Below, one piece after another: positions 1 to 6,844 of a stretch of DNA of 42,282 nucleotides. The stretch comes from Lachnospira sp. Its GTDB lineage: Bacteria; Bacillota; Clostridia; Lachnospirales; Lachnospiraceae. How positions within the stretch are numbered: the stretch's first letter is position 1; each line of letters begins with the position of its first letter. The DNA lies in contig JAQUVV010000003.1 in the NCBI GenBank assembly GCA_028693195.1, positions 1 to 42,282 on the forward strand, in the 5' to 3' direction. A program made the translations under genes and the position numbers. The notes beneath the pieces are model-generated. The model searched no databases, was not told the origin of the DNA, and was given only the letters and a program-made list of their open reading frames with translations.

Positions 1-3
1 CGT

Positions 4-33
4 TTTGAGATTCCACAAAAAGCACTACCTTTG
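4..33 (+). promoter_or_regulatory. Bacteroidetes-type promoter of the tRNA-Arg gene
   Basis: A TTTG box (4-7) and TACCTTTG (26-33) are separated by 18 bases, matching the Bacteroidetes -33/-7 consensus TTTG and TAnnTTTG. Transcription would start around 38-42, just before the tRNA at 51. Confidence 0.75.
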
Positions 34-50
34 CAACCGCAATTAAGGAT

Positions 51-124
<74 letters not shown>

Positions 125-130
125 CTTGTA

Positions 131-172
131 AAAACCGCAAATAGCTGATTATCAGGCTTTTGCGGTTTTCTT
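131..172 (+). terminator. Terminator behind tRNA-Arg
   Basis: Perfect 11-bp inverted repeat (131-141 with 159-169, core ACCGCAAA/TTTGCGGT) ending in a T-rich 3' side. It has A-runs on the left arm, so it could also stop minus-strand transcription from the lysogenic block. Confidence 0.8.
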
Positions 173-233
173 GTTCTAAAAATTGTCCCCGTTTTGTCCG
201 CATACTTATTTTCACGGGAATTCAGAACACTTT

Positions 234-678
234 CTATAGCCATCTTGCAACTCCACCATGATGTGAGCATGTTCCTCGTCGGCTTCTACTAAAACTATAC
301 GTTCCATCTCGGCAAAGAGCTGTTGCACCGGATGGGGGTGAGTTATAATGAGTAGGGGATTGCACTCTTTCACCACTTGAGTTTGTATAATACTTTATCG
401 GTGAGCTATAGGGGACTTTTATAGAGGTTTTCTCTTTGCTGAGGTATTTGGTAGAGACGTACCCTATTTGTCCGTTGTAAGTGACAGGAATCCACTTGCA
501 GTCGCAATCTTCGTCTATAGTAACAGATGTGCCTTGAGGAATAACCAATATAACTTCTGATGAAGTATTGGCTTGGGAGCGCATATTCAGGTTGCACGTT
601 GTGTACCTGATATTGTCTTGACCGTGTAGATTTAAGACAAAAGCAAATTGGAGTAATAGAAATAAAAGTTTTTTTCAT
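234..678 (-). pseudogene. Secreted SH3 / DUF3761 protein, frameshifted at its start
   Basis: The readable frame (584 to 234) contains a bacterial SH3-like stretch (TSVTIDEDCDCKWIPVTYNG, then QIGYVSTKYL) followed by a C-terminal module ending CRDGTYSFS..RGTCSHHGG, which looks like DUF3761. The frame continues upstream as a signal-peptide-like sequence (KKLLFLLLQFAFVLNLHGQ) but its ATG at 678-676 is out of frame because the codons after it contain seven A (T run 669-675 on the plus strand); six A would restore one protein of about 148 residues. It sits 22 bases downstream of the previous minus-strand gene and is the last gene of the lysogenic block. The extra A could be a sequencing error, a true mutation, or a slippage/phase-variation site. 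An internal ATG at 584 would give a protein without a signal peptide. Confidence 0.65.
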
Positions 679-700
679 TTGAGTAGATTTTAAGGGTTGA

Positions 701-1459
701 TTACCAATCATCTTTTTTAATCATTTCAATATATATGTTTTCTAAAATTACTTTTTCAGTGTTTAATCCTGAATTTAGAATTGCTTTTGGGTTAAGTTCG
801 TTATAGGAATATTCATTTTTTATGAAATTATTCCATACTTTATTGAATTCCCAACTGCTTTGTTTATTAAAATAATTCTCTGAAATTGATACTATATCTT
901 GTAATTGAGATTGAATCGCGGTTAGTGTTGAAGTAGAAAGATCTTTTAGGTTTTCGCCTCTTTTTAATCTTATTTCAGATTTTCTTGACGATATTATATA
1001 TCTAAATTTTTTATCCTTACAATCAACTTGTATTGTAAATAAATAGTACAATTTTATGTGTCCAGTTCTCTCAGCGTCATTATCAATTGAAATAGGACAT
1101 TTGATTTGAAAATAAATTCTGCCGGTATCTTTATTTTCACTTATGATAGATAATCCATATTTGTTTTTATTTACAGAATACCAATTAACGATATTATTCC
1201 ATAGTATGTTTTTGGTATTATTGACTTCAAATGATTTCTCGTATGTGCTATTGTTGATTAAATCATATATAGTTAGTTTATAGTCATTTACTTCTTTGGC
1301 TCTATTTAGCTCTTCAGATTCTTTTTTTATTCTATTATCTTCATTCTGTATAGCCGAATTCATACCTATAGGTTTTGAATTGATGCTTGGCACTTTCTTT
1401 ATTTGTCCAAATACTATTACTGGGATTAATAAAAATATGGTAAATAGAATTTTTTTCAT
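701..1459 (-). CDS. Secreted protein, possibly DUF4468-like
   Basis: 252 residues with a clear signal peptide (MKKILFTIFLLIPVIVFGQ). The mature part has a charged helical stretch (residues ~45-60) followed by an alpha/beta region (Y-E-K-S-F-E-V ... W..I..W ... G.I.F) reminiscent of the TBP-like DUF4468 fold common in Bacteroidetes; that family call is tentative. The DNA is very AT-rich. It lies between a lipoprotein gene and the SH3 gene on the same strand with short gaps, so the three probably form one transcript of envelope-directed lysogenic-conversion genes. Function unknown. Confidence 0.7.
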   Translation of the reverse strand: MKKILFTIFLLIPVIVFGQIKKVPSINSKPIGMNSAIQNEDNRIKKESEELNRAKEVNDYKLTIYDLINNSTYEKSFEVNNTKNILWNNIVNWYSVNKNKYGLSIISENKDTGRIYFQIKCPISIDNDAERTGHIKLYYLFTIQVDCKDKKFRYIISSRKSEIRLKRGENLKDLSTSTLTAIQSQLQDIVSISENYFNKQSSWEFNKVWNNFIKNEYSYNELNPKAILNSGLNTEKVILENIYIEMIKKDDW

Positions 1460-1513
1460 AATATAATGTTAATTAAATGCTTTTCCTATTCGTTTCCCTA
1501 AAACTGAACCTTT

Positions 1514-1801
1514 TTAAAATTGGCAGTTCTTTGAATCTACAATATAAACGCCTTTTAGTCCTATAACACCTTCGCTTTTGGCTTCATCTAAAAACTGAGA
1601 TGCAAGACCATCATAATTTGACCCTTCAATAGCATCGATAGCTACAATTAAATGTCCGCTATTAGTTACAGCCGCTTTTTCGCATGTAAATCCAGTAATC
1701 GTTTTAATATATTTATCCGCACCAGCTACTGTAGTGTTACTTTTATCACTGCATGATACTGCAAAAATAAAAAATGTAGTTACAAATAAAATCTTTCTCA
1801 T
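1514..1801 (-). CDS. Small lipoprotein
   Basis: 95 residues. The N-terminus MRKILFVTTFFIFAVSC followed by SDKSN is a signal peptide with a lipobox-type ending at Cys17, so the protein should be lipidated. The remainder (DKYIKTITGFTCEKAAV..., ending SKNCQF) is compact, with two further cysteines that might form a disulfide. Family not recognised. Small prophage lipoproteins expressed with the repressor often act at the cell surface, for example in superinfection exclusion; here that is only inference from position. Confidence 0.7.
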   Translation of the reverse strand: MRKILFVTTFFIFAVSCSDKSNTTVAGADKYIKTITGFTCEKAAVTNSGHLIVAIDAIEGSNYDGLASQFLDEAKSEGVIGLKGVYIVDSKNCQF

Positions 1802-1839
1802 AGTCTTAAATATTTAGTTTCTTTTTCAATTCATAGATA

Positions 1840-2970
1840 TTAATCATTAAGCATTTCTAAATGCCCGTTCTCGATCCATTTTTGTTGCCCAGTATTTTTT
1901 AATAAACCAAAGAGTTTTACATTTGCTCCGCTTTCAAAAGCAGTATTAACCACCGAGTAATATTTATTATAATCTAGTTTGGCCTGAATAGTAATTTTCT
2001 TAAGGTCATCTCCAATGGCTGCTAATCTAATTTGTATATATTCTCTATTTTCAATATCAGGATTTGCATTGATGTTATATATTTTTCCGTAAAATGGTCT
2101 TTTAATATTCTCTTCTTTTTTAGGTCTATACTTATCTGCGATAAAGCTCACTTTTTCCATAAATATAGGTTCTAATTTAATGGAGGATATTGGAGCCTCA
2201 CTAACGAATTTTACATCTTTGCACCAGTCAACAATTATATTCATCTCTGAATCTTTGGTTTCATCATAAATATCGACTAATGCATCTAGGAAATTTACGC
2301 TGTATAGTCCTTGATCTACGTCTTCGTCAACTTTGTTGTTGTTGTTATTTCCTAGTTCTTTTTGGATATTGTCTATTGAGGATAATAGCCGCATATTGAT
2401 TTTACGGTTTAATGGAATCTTTTGTTCTGTTGGATTGAAAAGAGTGTATTGATAATCTCCAAGAGGGCATAATATATTAAGAATATAACTTCCTATTTCA
2501 GTTTGTCCAAAAGAGCATTCTGAAATATTTTTGTTCACATCTGTTGTGTAGACTTTCCTGTGAAATTTTGCAGGGTTTAATGTGTCCAAGTAGGCAGCAG
2601 CTAAAACGTCTTTTATTTTTTCTATAGTATCTGCCATACTAAAAAATGGAATTTTCCCATCTGAAGTATAACTATTCGCTATGCGCCATTTTTGAATGTC
2701 GTACGATGGATTTAACATCCTATTGACCAATGCTTCTATGCTTCTATTTTCAAAAGATGCAATGGATTGTAAGGTGTCTCCCATTATTCTATAGTAATCG
2801 GAAAACTCTTTAACAAGTGGAATCAATGCTACGTATTCATCGTCAGGAGATACAAATTGGCGTACTCTTCCGCTCATTAGAACATTTAGTTCATGCCATC
2901 CTAAAAAAGAAAGAACTTTTTCAAGCTTTTCTACTGTAATTAGGTCTATAGCTTTTTTTAAGTCTTTCAT
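1840..2970 (-). CDS. Unknown protein partnered with a DUF4365 nuclease-like protein
   Basis: 376 residues, no signal peptide or membrane segment. An asparagine run (GNNNNNKVDEDVD, ~residues 208-220) looks like a flexible linker between an alpha-rich N-terminal part and a C-terminal beta-rich part (FYGKIYNINANPDIENREY ... KLFGLLKNTGQQKWIENG). Its ATG overlaps the stop of the upstream DUF4365 gene by 4 bases (ATGA), indicating translational coupling and probably joint function. I do not recognise a characterised family. Its place in the repressor-driven block supports expression in the lysogen, as expected for a defence module; the mechanism is not visible from sequence. Confidence 0.75.
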   Translation of the reverse strand: MKDLKKAIDLITVEKLEKVLSFLGWHELNVLMSGRVRQFVSPDDEYVALIPLVKEFSDYYRIMGDTLQSIASFENRSIEALVNRMLNPSYDIQKWRIANSYTSDGKIPFFSMADTIEKIKDVLAAAYLDTLNPAKFHRKVYTTDVNKNISECSFGQTEIGSYILNILCPLGDYQYTLFNPTEQKIPLNRKINMRLLSSIDNIQKELGNNNNNKVDEDVDQGLYSVNFLDALVDIYDETKDSEMNIIVDWCKDVKFVSEAPISSIKLEPIFMEKVSFIADKYRPKKEENIKRPFYGKIYNINANPDIENREYIQIRLAAIGDDLKKITIQAKLDYNKYYSVVNTAFESGANVKLFGLLKNTGQQKWIENGHLEMLND

Positions 2971-3488
2971 AACTCTTCTTCCTTTGAGACTTTTATCATT
3001 AACTTTTTAAGGCATTCGCATGATAGAATATTTTCTTTGGGTATAACGACGCTTATGCTGCTTCCATTGTTAGTTGGTTGATGATTCTTAAGATTTACCC
3101 AATATGCACATTTGGCTATTTTTAAAGCTGACTTTGAATGTTTTACCCACTTTTTTCTATCCCTATCCATGTGCAAAACTACTAATATTATAGGAATCAT
3201 CCTATTACCCATGATAAGATTATGATAATTTTTAGTCTCCAATACAAAGATTAAATCCCCATTTCTTTTTTGTTTGAATTTTGCATATGATGCTTTTAAC
3301 TGTATATCAATGGATGGCGAGCATAATTTGCATGATGTGTCAATAGGATAACCTTTGCACTTAATAGTAGCATCTACACCGTCATTGTCCCTTTCTGCTT
3401 TTGATATAGTATAGCCATTATATGCACATAATCCTTGCATATAAGCAAAGCTAACATCCTCCATGCTCTCTTGTAATGTATTTGGCAT
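2967..3488 (-). CDS. DUF4365 (PD-(D/E)XK-like) protein
   Basis: 173 residues. The N-terminus (ESMEDVSFAYMQGLCAYNGY) followed by DNDGVDATI and then SIDIQLKASYAKF matches the DUF4365 layout, in which a conserved E, D and Q-x-K form a PD-(D/E)XK-type site. Here D (GVDATI) and the Q-L-K of IQLK are present. DUF4365 proteins are generally predicted nucleases of defence and mobile loci. The gene follows the repressor gene by 42 bases and overlaps the next gene by ATGA. Predicted role: nuclease half of a two-gene system. Confidence 0.72.
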   Translation of the reverse strand: MPNTLQESMEDVSFAYMQGLCAYNGYTISKAERDNDGVDATIKCKGYPIDTSCKLCSPSIDIQLKASYAKFKQKRNGDLIFVLETKNYHNLIMGNRMIPIILVVLHMDRDRKKWVKHSKSALKIAKCAYWVNLKNHQPTNNGSSISVVIPKENILSCECLKKLMIKVSKEEEL

Positions 3489-3530
3489 GGCTATTTATTT
3501 TTTTTTATTCTATGCATATTGGAACCCATT

Positions 3531-4229
3531 TTACATTTGCGTTCTTGCTAACTTTCCAACAACTTTATATAAATGAAGTATTTGACTGCCATCAATCTCC
3601 ATATCAGGATATCTTCGACGTCCATCGGGATTGCATATTGGGTTGTACGAAACCAGCTTTAATCTTGTTTTTTCAATATAAACCAGTTTCAATAATCTAT
3701 CTTCCTTTGTTATTACTACATAAGGCTGTCCGTTATCAATTAATGTTTTGTCTTTTATTTCACGAACGAATATTGTGTCTCCTAACATGTATTTATCATG
3801 CATTGAATCTCCATATACAGTTATTCCATAGCATCCTGTGAAATCTGGAATGTTCACATATCCTACAACCTTATTTTCGTCTCCATCAAAACCTATTCCA
3901 TGCCCTGCGCAAACACGAATATCTAATATTTTGATGTCTTTTTCGGTTGACGGGTGTTCTAATATGATTGAAGATGGGCAATTGCTTTTTAATGGCTCTC
4001 CTCTTCCTGTTAAGATAAAATCGGGATTTACATTTTCAAATTGGGTGCAAAAGGGAGATAATATCTTAATGGACACTTCCTCTGTTTCTCCATTTCGAAG
4101 TTTTACCATCATGTTTTTTGTTATACCTTCAATATCTGTATAAACACGATAATCAGTCAATCCCAATATCTCCATAACTTTATGGAATCGTTCTCTTGCA
4201 GAATTATTCATAAAAATAGAATTAAACAT
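3531..4229 (-). CDS. CI/LexA-like prophage repressor (S24 peptidase)
   Basis: 232 residues. The N-terminal ~60 residues form a small DNA-binding helical domain (ARERFHKVMEILGLTDYRVY). The C-terminal half is a LexA/CI S24 domain: a likely cleavage-site region around CAGHG, catalytic Ser in YGDSMHDKYMLGD and catalytic Lys in RLLKLVY. This implies RecA-stimulated self-cleavage and SOS induction. Three GTATC-N6-GATAC sites (4235-4250, 4942-4963, 4975-4990) lie at its promoter region and at the rightward early promoter. The start could be Met at 4229 or 4211. The minus-strand genes downstream are probably co-transcribed, so they would be on in the lysogen. Confidence 0.88.
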   Translation of the reverse strand: MFNSIFMNNSARERFHKVMEILGLTDYRVYTDIEGITKNMMVKLRNGETEEVSIKILSPFCTQFENVNPDFILTGRGEPLKSNCPSSIILEHPSTEKDIKILDIRVCAGHGIGFDGDENKVVGYVNIPDFTGCYGITVYGDSMHDKYMLGDTIFVREIKDKTLIDNGQPYVVITKEDRLLKLVYIEKTRLKLVSYNPICNPDGRRRYPDMEIDGSQILHLYKVVGKLARTQM

Positions 4230-4259
4230 TTTAAGTTTCTAAAAAGATACCTATATTTG
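4229..4259 (+). promoter_or_regulatory. Plus-strand promoter overlapping an operator
   Basis: TATATTTG at 4252-4259 is a perfect -7 element. TTTT at 4229-4232, 19 bases upstream, is a near match to TTTG. The spacer contains the operator at 4235-4250. It would drive the small membrane-protein gene at 4378. Confidence 0.5.
4235..4250. promoter_or_regulatory. Putative repressor operator (GTTTC-N6-GATAC)
   Basis: Half-sites GTTTC (4235-4239) and GATAC (4246-4250) are separated by TAAAAA. One mismatch to the sites at 4945-4960 and 4975-4990. It ends six bases before the repressor start and overlaps the spacer of a plus-strand promoter, so it could serve autoregulation and block that promoter. Confidence 0.65.
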
Positions 4260-4377
4260 CATCGAAATCAAGTTGCGGATGATTTCGACTAATAAGTTTA
4301 ACTGCTCCCGTAAGGGATTATATAGGCGATTTAACTTCAAACCGCAACTTTGGAGTTGGTCGCTTTACTTTATTGCT

Positions 4378-4575
4378 ATGATACAAGAACTAAAAGATGG
4401 TGGTCTTGAGTTAACAGACCCTGAGAACGATAGAAAAATAATTAATGAGATGCTCAATAAAAATAGAGCAAAGCTCAACTATTTAATAGGCAAAAAAGCT
4501 CTAAGAGCATCTTATATAGCCATTTCAGTAAGTATTGCGGCAATCCTGTTGCAGCTAATACGGATATTGCTATAG
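4378..4575 (+). CDS. Small membrane protein, repressor-controlled
   Basis: 65 residues from ATG 4378 (MIQELKDGGLELTDPENDRK). A hydrophilic N-terminus precedes one C-terminal transmembrane helix (ASYIAISVSIAAILLQLIRI). It lies behind an operator-containing promoter, opposite the repressor, where Cro-like or early genes usually lie, but it has no DNA-binding features. Its last 101 bases overlap tail-to-tail with the minus-strand gene ending at 4475, which also encodes a membrane helix there. Function unknown. Confidence 0.55.
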   Translation: MIQELKDGGLELTDPENDRKIINEMLNKNRAKLNYLIGKKALRASYIAISVSIAAILLQLIRILL

Positions 4576-4888
4576 CCCATTTGGATATCTTATTGGCATT
4601 GATAGCGGCATGTTTGCTATTATTATCCAGTTCTCTGTCATATTCTTCTTTTTCAATTCTTTCTATTTCATCTTTACATACTGCTTTGTAAGCAAGCATT
4701 GGTTTTGGGAATGGAGATGATGCGCCATATTTTCCATATTGAACATGGGCGTTTTCTGCCAAATCTTTTCTGATGATGTCCCAATAATCTCCAGTAAATT
4801 CTCGTGCTATTTCATCATCTATTTTTCTGTGTTCGATTAAATAATCAAGCACCTTAATAGTGTACTCTAACTGTTTTTTACTTTTCAT
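4475..4888 (-). CDS. Membrane-anchored protein of unknown function
   Basis: 137 residues. N-terminal helical region (KKQLEYTIKVLDYLIEHRKI..EIAREFTGDYWDII) resembling a small winged-helix type domain, a charged coiled region (DEIERIEKEEYDRELDNN), then a C-terminal transmembrane helix (WAIAISVLAATGLPQYLLKW). It lies between the repressor gene and the rightward operators on the repressor strand. Its 3' end overlaps the convergent gene ending at 4575. Family not recognised. Confidence 0.6.
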   Translation of the reverse strand: MKSKKQLEYTIKVLDYLIEHRKIDDEIAREFTGDYWDIIRKDLAENAHVQYGKYGASSPFPKPMLAYKAVCKDEIERIEKEEYDRELDNNSKHAAINANKISKWAIAISVLAATGLPQYLLKWLYKMLLELFCLLNS

Positions 4889-4941
4889 CCATAGTCTTAT
4901 ATAATAAAGTATAAACTACTTCAATGGTTAAATAATGTTAT

Positions 4942-4963
4942 CTAGTATCCAAAAAGATACTAG
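4942..4963. promoter_or_regulatory. Repressor operator (perfect palindrome)
   Basis: CTAGTATC (4942-4949) and GATACTAG (4956-4963) are perfect 8-bp inverted arms around a 6-base spacer. The core GTATC-N6-GATAC is shared with two other sites. It lies just upstream of the -33 box at 4968. Confidence 0.75.
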
Positions 4964-4967
4964 ATTG

Positions 4968-4998
4968 TTTGCTGGTATCTTTTTAGATAGTATTTTTG
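4968..4998 (+). promoter_or_regulatory. Rightward early promoter (PR-like)
   Basis: TTTG (4968-4971), 19-base spacer, TATTTTTG (4991-4998): a full match to the Bacteroidetes consensus. An operator fills the spacer, so repressor binding would exclude RNA polymerase. It is expected to drive the early genes from 5083. Confidence 0.8.
4975..4990. promoter_or_regulatory. Repressor operator inside the early promoter
   Basis: GTATC (4975-4979), spacer TTTTTA, GATAG (4986-4990); one mismatch to the perfect site. It lies between the -33 and -7 boxes of the rightward promoter. Confidence 0.7.
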
Positions 4999-5082
4999 CA
5001 TTATCAATCAATCAAGTAATGCAGCAAAGGTAAGCAATGCTTATTTGAATTGCAATAGTATAAATCTATTATTTACACGATT

Positions 5083-5415
5083 ATGAGCACGAGTTTTAGA
5101 AATCAAATGAGAGAGGTTATGAATCTCGCTTGGCAAATGGTGAAAAAAAACGGTTTTTCAATGAGTGAAGCTTTAAAAACAGCTTGGGCGAATGTGAAGT
5201 TGAAAGCGGTTTTACACAAAAAGGTGGTGGAGTTTTTTTTCAAAAAAACTGATGGCACACTAAGACAAGCATTCGGTACATTGATGGCTGACAGAGTGCC
5301 TGAAACAAAAGGCAAAAAAAAGGCAGCTGATAATTGTCAAGTATACTTCGATTGTGAGAAAGAAGAATGGCGTTGCTTCAAGAAATGTAACCTTATTAAA
5401 ATAGTAGAAAGATGA
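5083..5415 (+). CDS. WYL_2 / DUF2693-like small early protein
   Basis: 110 residues. Helical N-terminus (FRNQMREVMNLAWQMVKKNG, FSMSEALKTAWANVKLKA) then a beta region (VVEFFFKKTDGTLRQAFGTL) with a conserved-looking F.KKDGT.R.A.GTL signature of the DUF2693/WYL_2 Sm-like barrel family found in Bacteroides phages. The C-terminus has three cysteines (NCQVYFDCEKEEWRCFKKC). First gene behind the repressor-controlled promoter, so it is an immediate-early protein. Biochemical role unknown. Confidence 0.65.
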   Translation: MSTSFRNQMREVMNLAWQMVKKNGFSMSEALKTAWANVKLKAVLHKKVVEFFFKKTDGTLRQAFGTLMADRVPETKGKKKAADNCQVYFDCEKEEWRCFKKCNLIKIVER

Positions 5416-5434
5416 ATGATAAGAATCAAAATAT

Positions 5435-5494
5435 ATGAGGCTTAATAGAGGTTGGGATGCCGAGAAAGCATTTTCAAAAAAGCGAACCTTTTAA
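5435..5494 (+). CDS. Possible 19-residue ORF
   Basis: ATG 5435 to TAA 5492-5494 encodes MRLNRGWDAEKAFSKKRTF, a basic peptide in the gap between two early genes. There is no further evidence of translation; it may be a remnant. Confidence 0.25.
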   Translation: MRLNRGWDAEKAFSKKRTF

Positions 5495-5506
5495 AAATTG
5501 TATGAT

Positions 5507-5749
5507 ATGACACGTTACGAATTAGAACAAGGACTAAATGCTCTCTATCGAGATTTGGAAAACGTCAATAACATGGATGAAGAAACTGCATGTAAAGTCT
5601 ACAATGTCGATTACAAAGCTGAAATAATAGAGGTGATTGAAGAAGAGATTAAAACTTATGAAGCAATTCTTCAACCAGAAGAGACGAACGATGACGGCAT
5701 GGATTACGATGCTCTTTGTGAAGTTCTAGGGCTAAGTAGGTATGCTTAA
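5507..5749 (+). CDS. Small acidic early protein
   Basis: 80 residues from ATG 5507 (MTRYELEQGLNALYRDLENV); an in-frame TTG at 5498 is a weaker alternative. Strongly acidic and helical (YKAEIIEVIEEEIKTYEAIL). Similar short proteins are common in Bacteroides phage early regions, but no function is known to me. Confidence 0.65.
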   Translation: MTRYELEQGLNALYRDLENVNNMDEETACKVYNVDYKAEIIEVIEEEIKTYEAILQPEETNDDGMDYDALCEVLGLSRYA

Positions 5750-5750
5750 C

Positions 5751-6060
5751 TATACACCCCGTTGACGGATTGAACGCTAACTGTGAGCGAGACACAGGCG
5801 GGGTACTTTGATTAGTTCTTTGACATGCTGATAAAGCTTGTTCGGTGTAATTCATAAGCCGTGAACGAGTGAACAAAAGATAACGCACACAAGCAAGTCG
5901 GGGCTTGCAAAATGTGCAATGTATAACAATTAATAGAAAACACCGCAAAATCGTCTTTGAGCAGTAAGCATACGAGTTAGGCGTTCGTACTGTTTTCGAT
6001 CTAATATAACCCGTGCCGAGCTTGTGATAAGGGTTCTGCTCTTCGATGAGAGCACGGGTA
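5751..6060 (+). other. Non-coding region with several hairpins
   Basis: About 330 bases between genes show no convincing ORF but repeated base-pairing potential. Examples: ACCCCG (5756-5761) with CGGGGT (5799-5804) enclosing CTGTG (5781-5785)/CACAG (5793-5797); GCAAG (5893-5897)/CTTGC (5904-5908) inside GCAC (5885)/GTGC (5914); and an 8-bp perfect stem ACCCGTGC (6009-6016)/GCACGGGT (6052-6059) enclosing GAGC/GCTC, 22 bases before the next start codon. None has a terminator T-run. It could be one or more phage RNAs or leader elements. Confidence 0.5.
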
Positions 6061-6081
6061 CGAATTTTAATATCTACAATT

Positions 6082-6249
6082 ATGATTAAAAGAATGATTA
6101 ATTATTTCAGAAAGCGCAATGATATGAGGTTGCGCAAATGGTGTGCAGAGTTGGCGGTAAAAACATACGATGTTCATCATGAAGATATGTACAATGCCGC
6201 CAACAAAATCTACGAATGGGTTAAAGGGCTGCCTGAATCAAACCCTTAA
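6082..6249 (+). CDS. Small basic protein
   Basis: 55 residues from ATG 6082 (MIKRMINYFRKRNDMRLRKW). The longer frame from 6046 would run into the 6009-6059 hairpin and is less likely. Lysine/arginine-rich N-terminus, then a helical segment (YNAANKIYEWVKGL). Its end overlaps a convergent minus-strand gene by 29 bases. Unknown function. Confidence 0.55.
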   Translation: MIKRMINYFRKRNDMRLRKWCAELAVKTYDVHHEDMYNAANKIYEWVKGLPESNP

Positions 6250-6412
6250 TCTCTTCATAGGTTTGAAGAACTAAAAGGGAACGTGATTGATTTTCGCCTT
6301 GAGGTAAAAGTACAATTGTTGTTTTCTCTTTCCCTTGGTAGATGTAGCTAATGGTATTTACATTTAGTAAATATTTCTTTGTACTGGAAGTCACTTCAAT
6401 AAAATGTTTCAT
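6221..6412 (-). CDS. Small beta-rich protein
   Basis: 63 residues: MKHFIEVTSSTKKYLLNVNT followed by ISYIY, TTIVLLPQG and TYEEIKGLIQAAL. The pattern (I.VT, LLN...I..I, T.I.L, TYEEIK.LI) resembles small FlbD-like/regulatory proteins common in Bacteroidales. It is transcribed against its neighbours; CAAAGTTA at 6439-6446 (reverse complement of TAnnTTTG) lies just upstream as a possible -7 box. Confidence 0.6.
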   Translation of the reverse strand: MKHFIEVTSSTKKYLLNVNTISYIYQGKEKTTIVLLPQGENQSRSLLVLQTYEEIKGLIQAAL

Positions 6413-6438
6413 ATTTCTTGATTTTTAGTTTGGCATCT

Positions 6439-6446
6439 CAAAGTTA
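6439..6446 (-). promoter_or_regulatory. Possible -7 box for the minus-strand gene at 6412
   Basis: CAAAGTTA reads TAACTTTG on the minus strand, matching TAnnTTTG, 27 bases upstream of the ATG. No good -33 box is seen. Confidence 0.35.
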
Positions 6447-6518
6447 AGAAAAACCCCTGATAAAGACGTGATGTTGTCAATCGAATTGGCTCAGGGGCAC
6501 AAACAAATACATATCATT

Positions 6519-6689
6519 ATGAAAGTAACATCACTATTGTCTATTTGGTGTATATCATTCGCTGTAATGGTTATCACCTGTATGAGTTTCAGTGTAGTCT
6601 TTTGGTTATCTTTTATTGCCTTTGTACTTACATCCTTATACATAGGGAAAAATTCTAAGCGACTTGAAAGAGAATTAAAGAATAAATAA
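6519..6689 (+). CDS. Small two-helix membrane protein
   Basis: 56 residues from ATG 6519 (MKVTSLLSIWCISFAVMVIT). Two adjacent transmembrane segments (LLSIWCISFAVMVITCM and VVFWLSFIAFVLTSLYIG) and a basic tail (KNSKRLERELKNK). No lysis motif is evident and the location is early, so holin is unlikely. Unknown. Confidence 0.55.
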   Translation: MKVTSLLSIWCISFAVMVITCMSFSVVFWLSFIAFVLTSLYIGKNSKRLERELKNK

Positions 6690-6784
6690 GATCCTACAAA
6701 AAGGTAGTCCTGTAATCCGACATAAGGCACCTACGATGTTCAGCGCTGATAGTAAGGAAAACCAGTCGGGTAGGTTCATCATAA

Positions 6785-6818
6785 ATGAGGGTATTTATTT
6801 AAGTATCCTCATTTTTTT
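6785..6818 (+). terminator. Rho-independent terminator
   Basis: ATGAGG (6785-6790) pairs with CCTCAT (6807-6812), followed by seven T (6812-6818). It separates the small early genes from the next group. Confidence 0.75.
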
Positions 6819-6844
6819 AATGATAAATTATAAACTAAAGAGAT

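Noticed and set aside
406-711. Alternative minus-strand ORF starting at 711 across the SH3 gene
   Set aside because: It is the out-of-frame reading created by the A7 tract; after the first few codons it has no domain similarity.
3476-4143. Two plus-strand ORFs opposite the repressor and DUF4365 genes
   Set aside because: Both are shadows of well-supported minus-strand genes, with no recognisable protein features.
6519-6689. Holin
   Set aside because: Two membrane helices and a basic tail fit a small holin, but the gene is in the early region with no endolysin near it.
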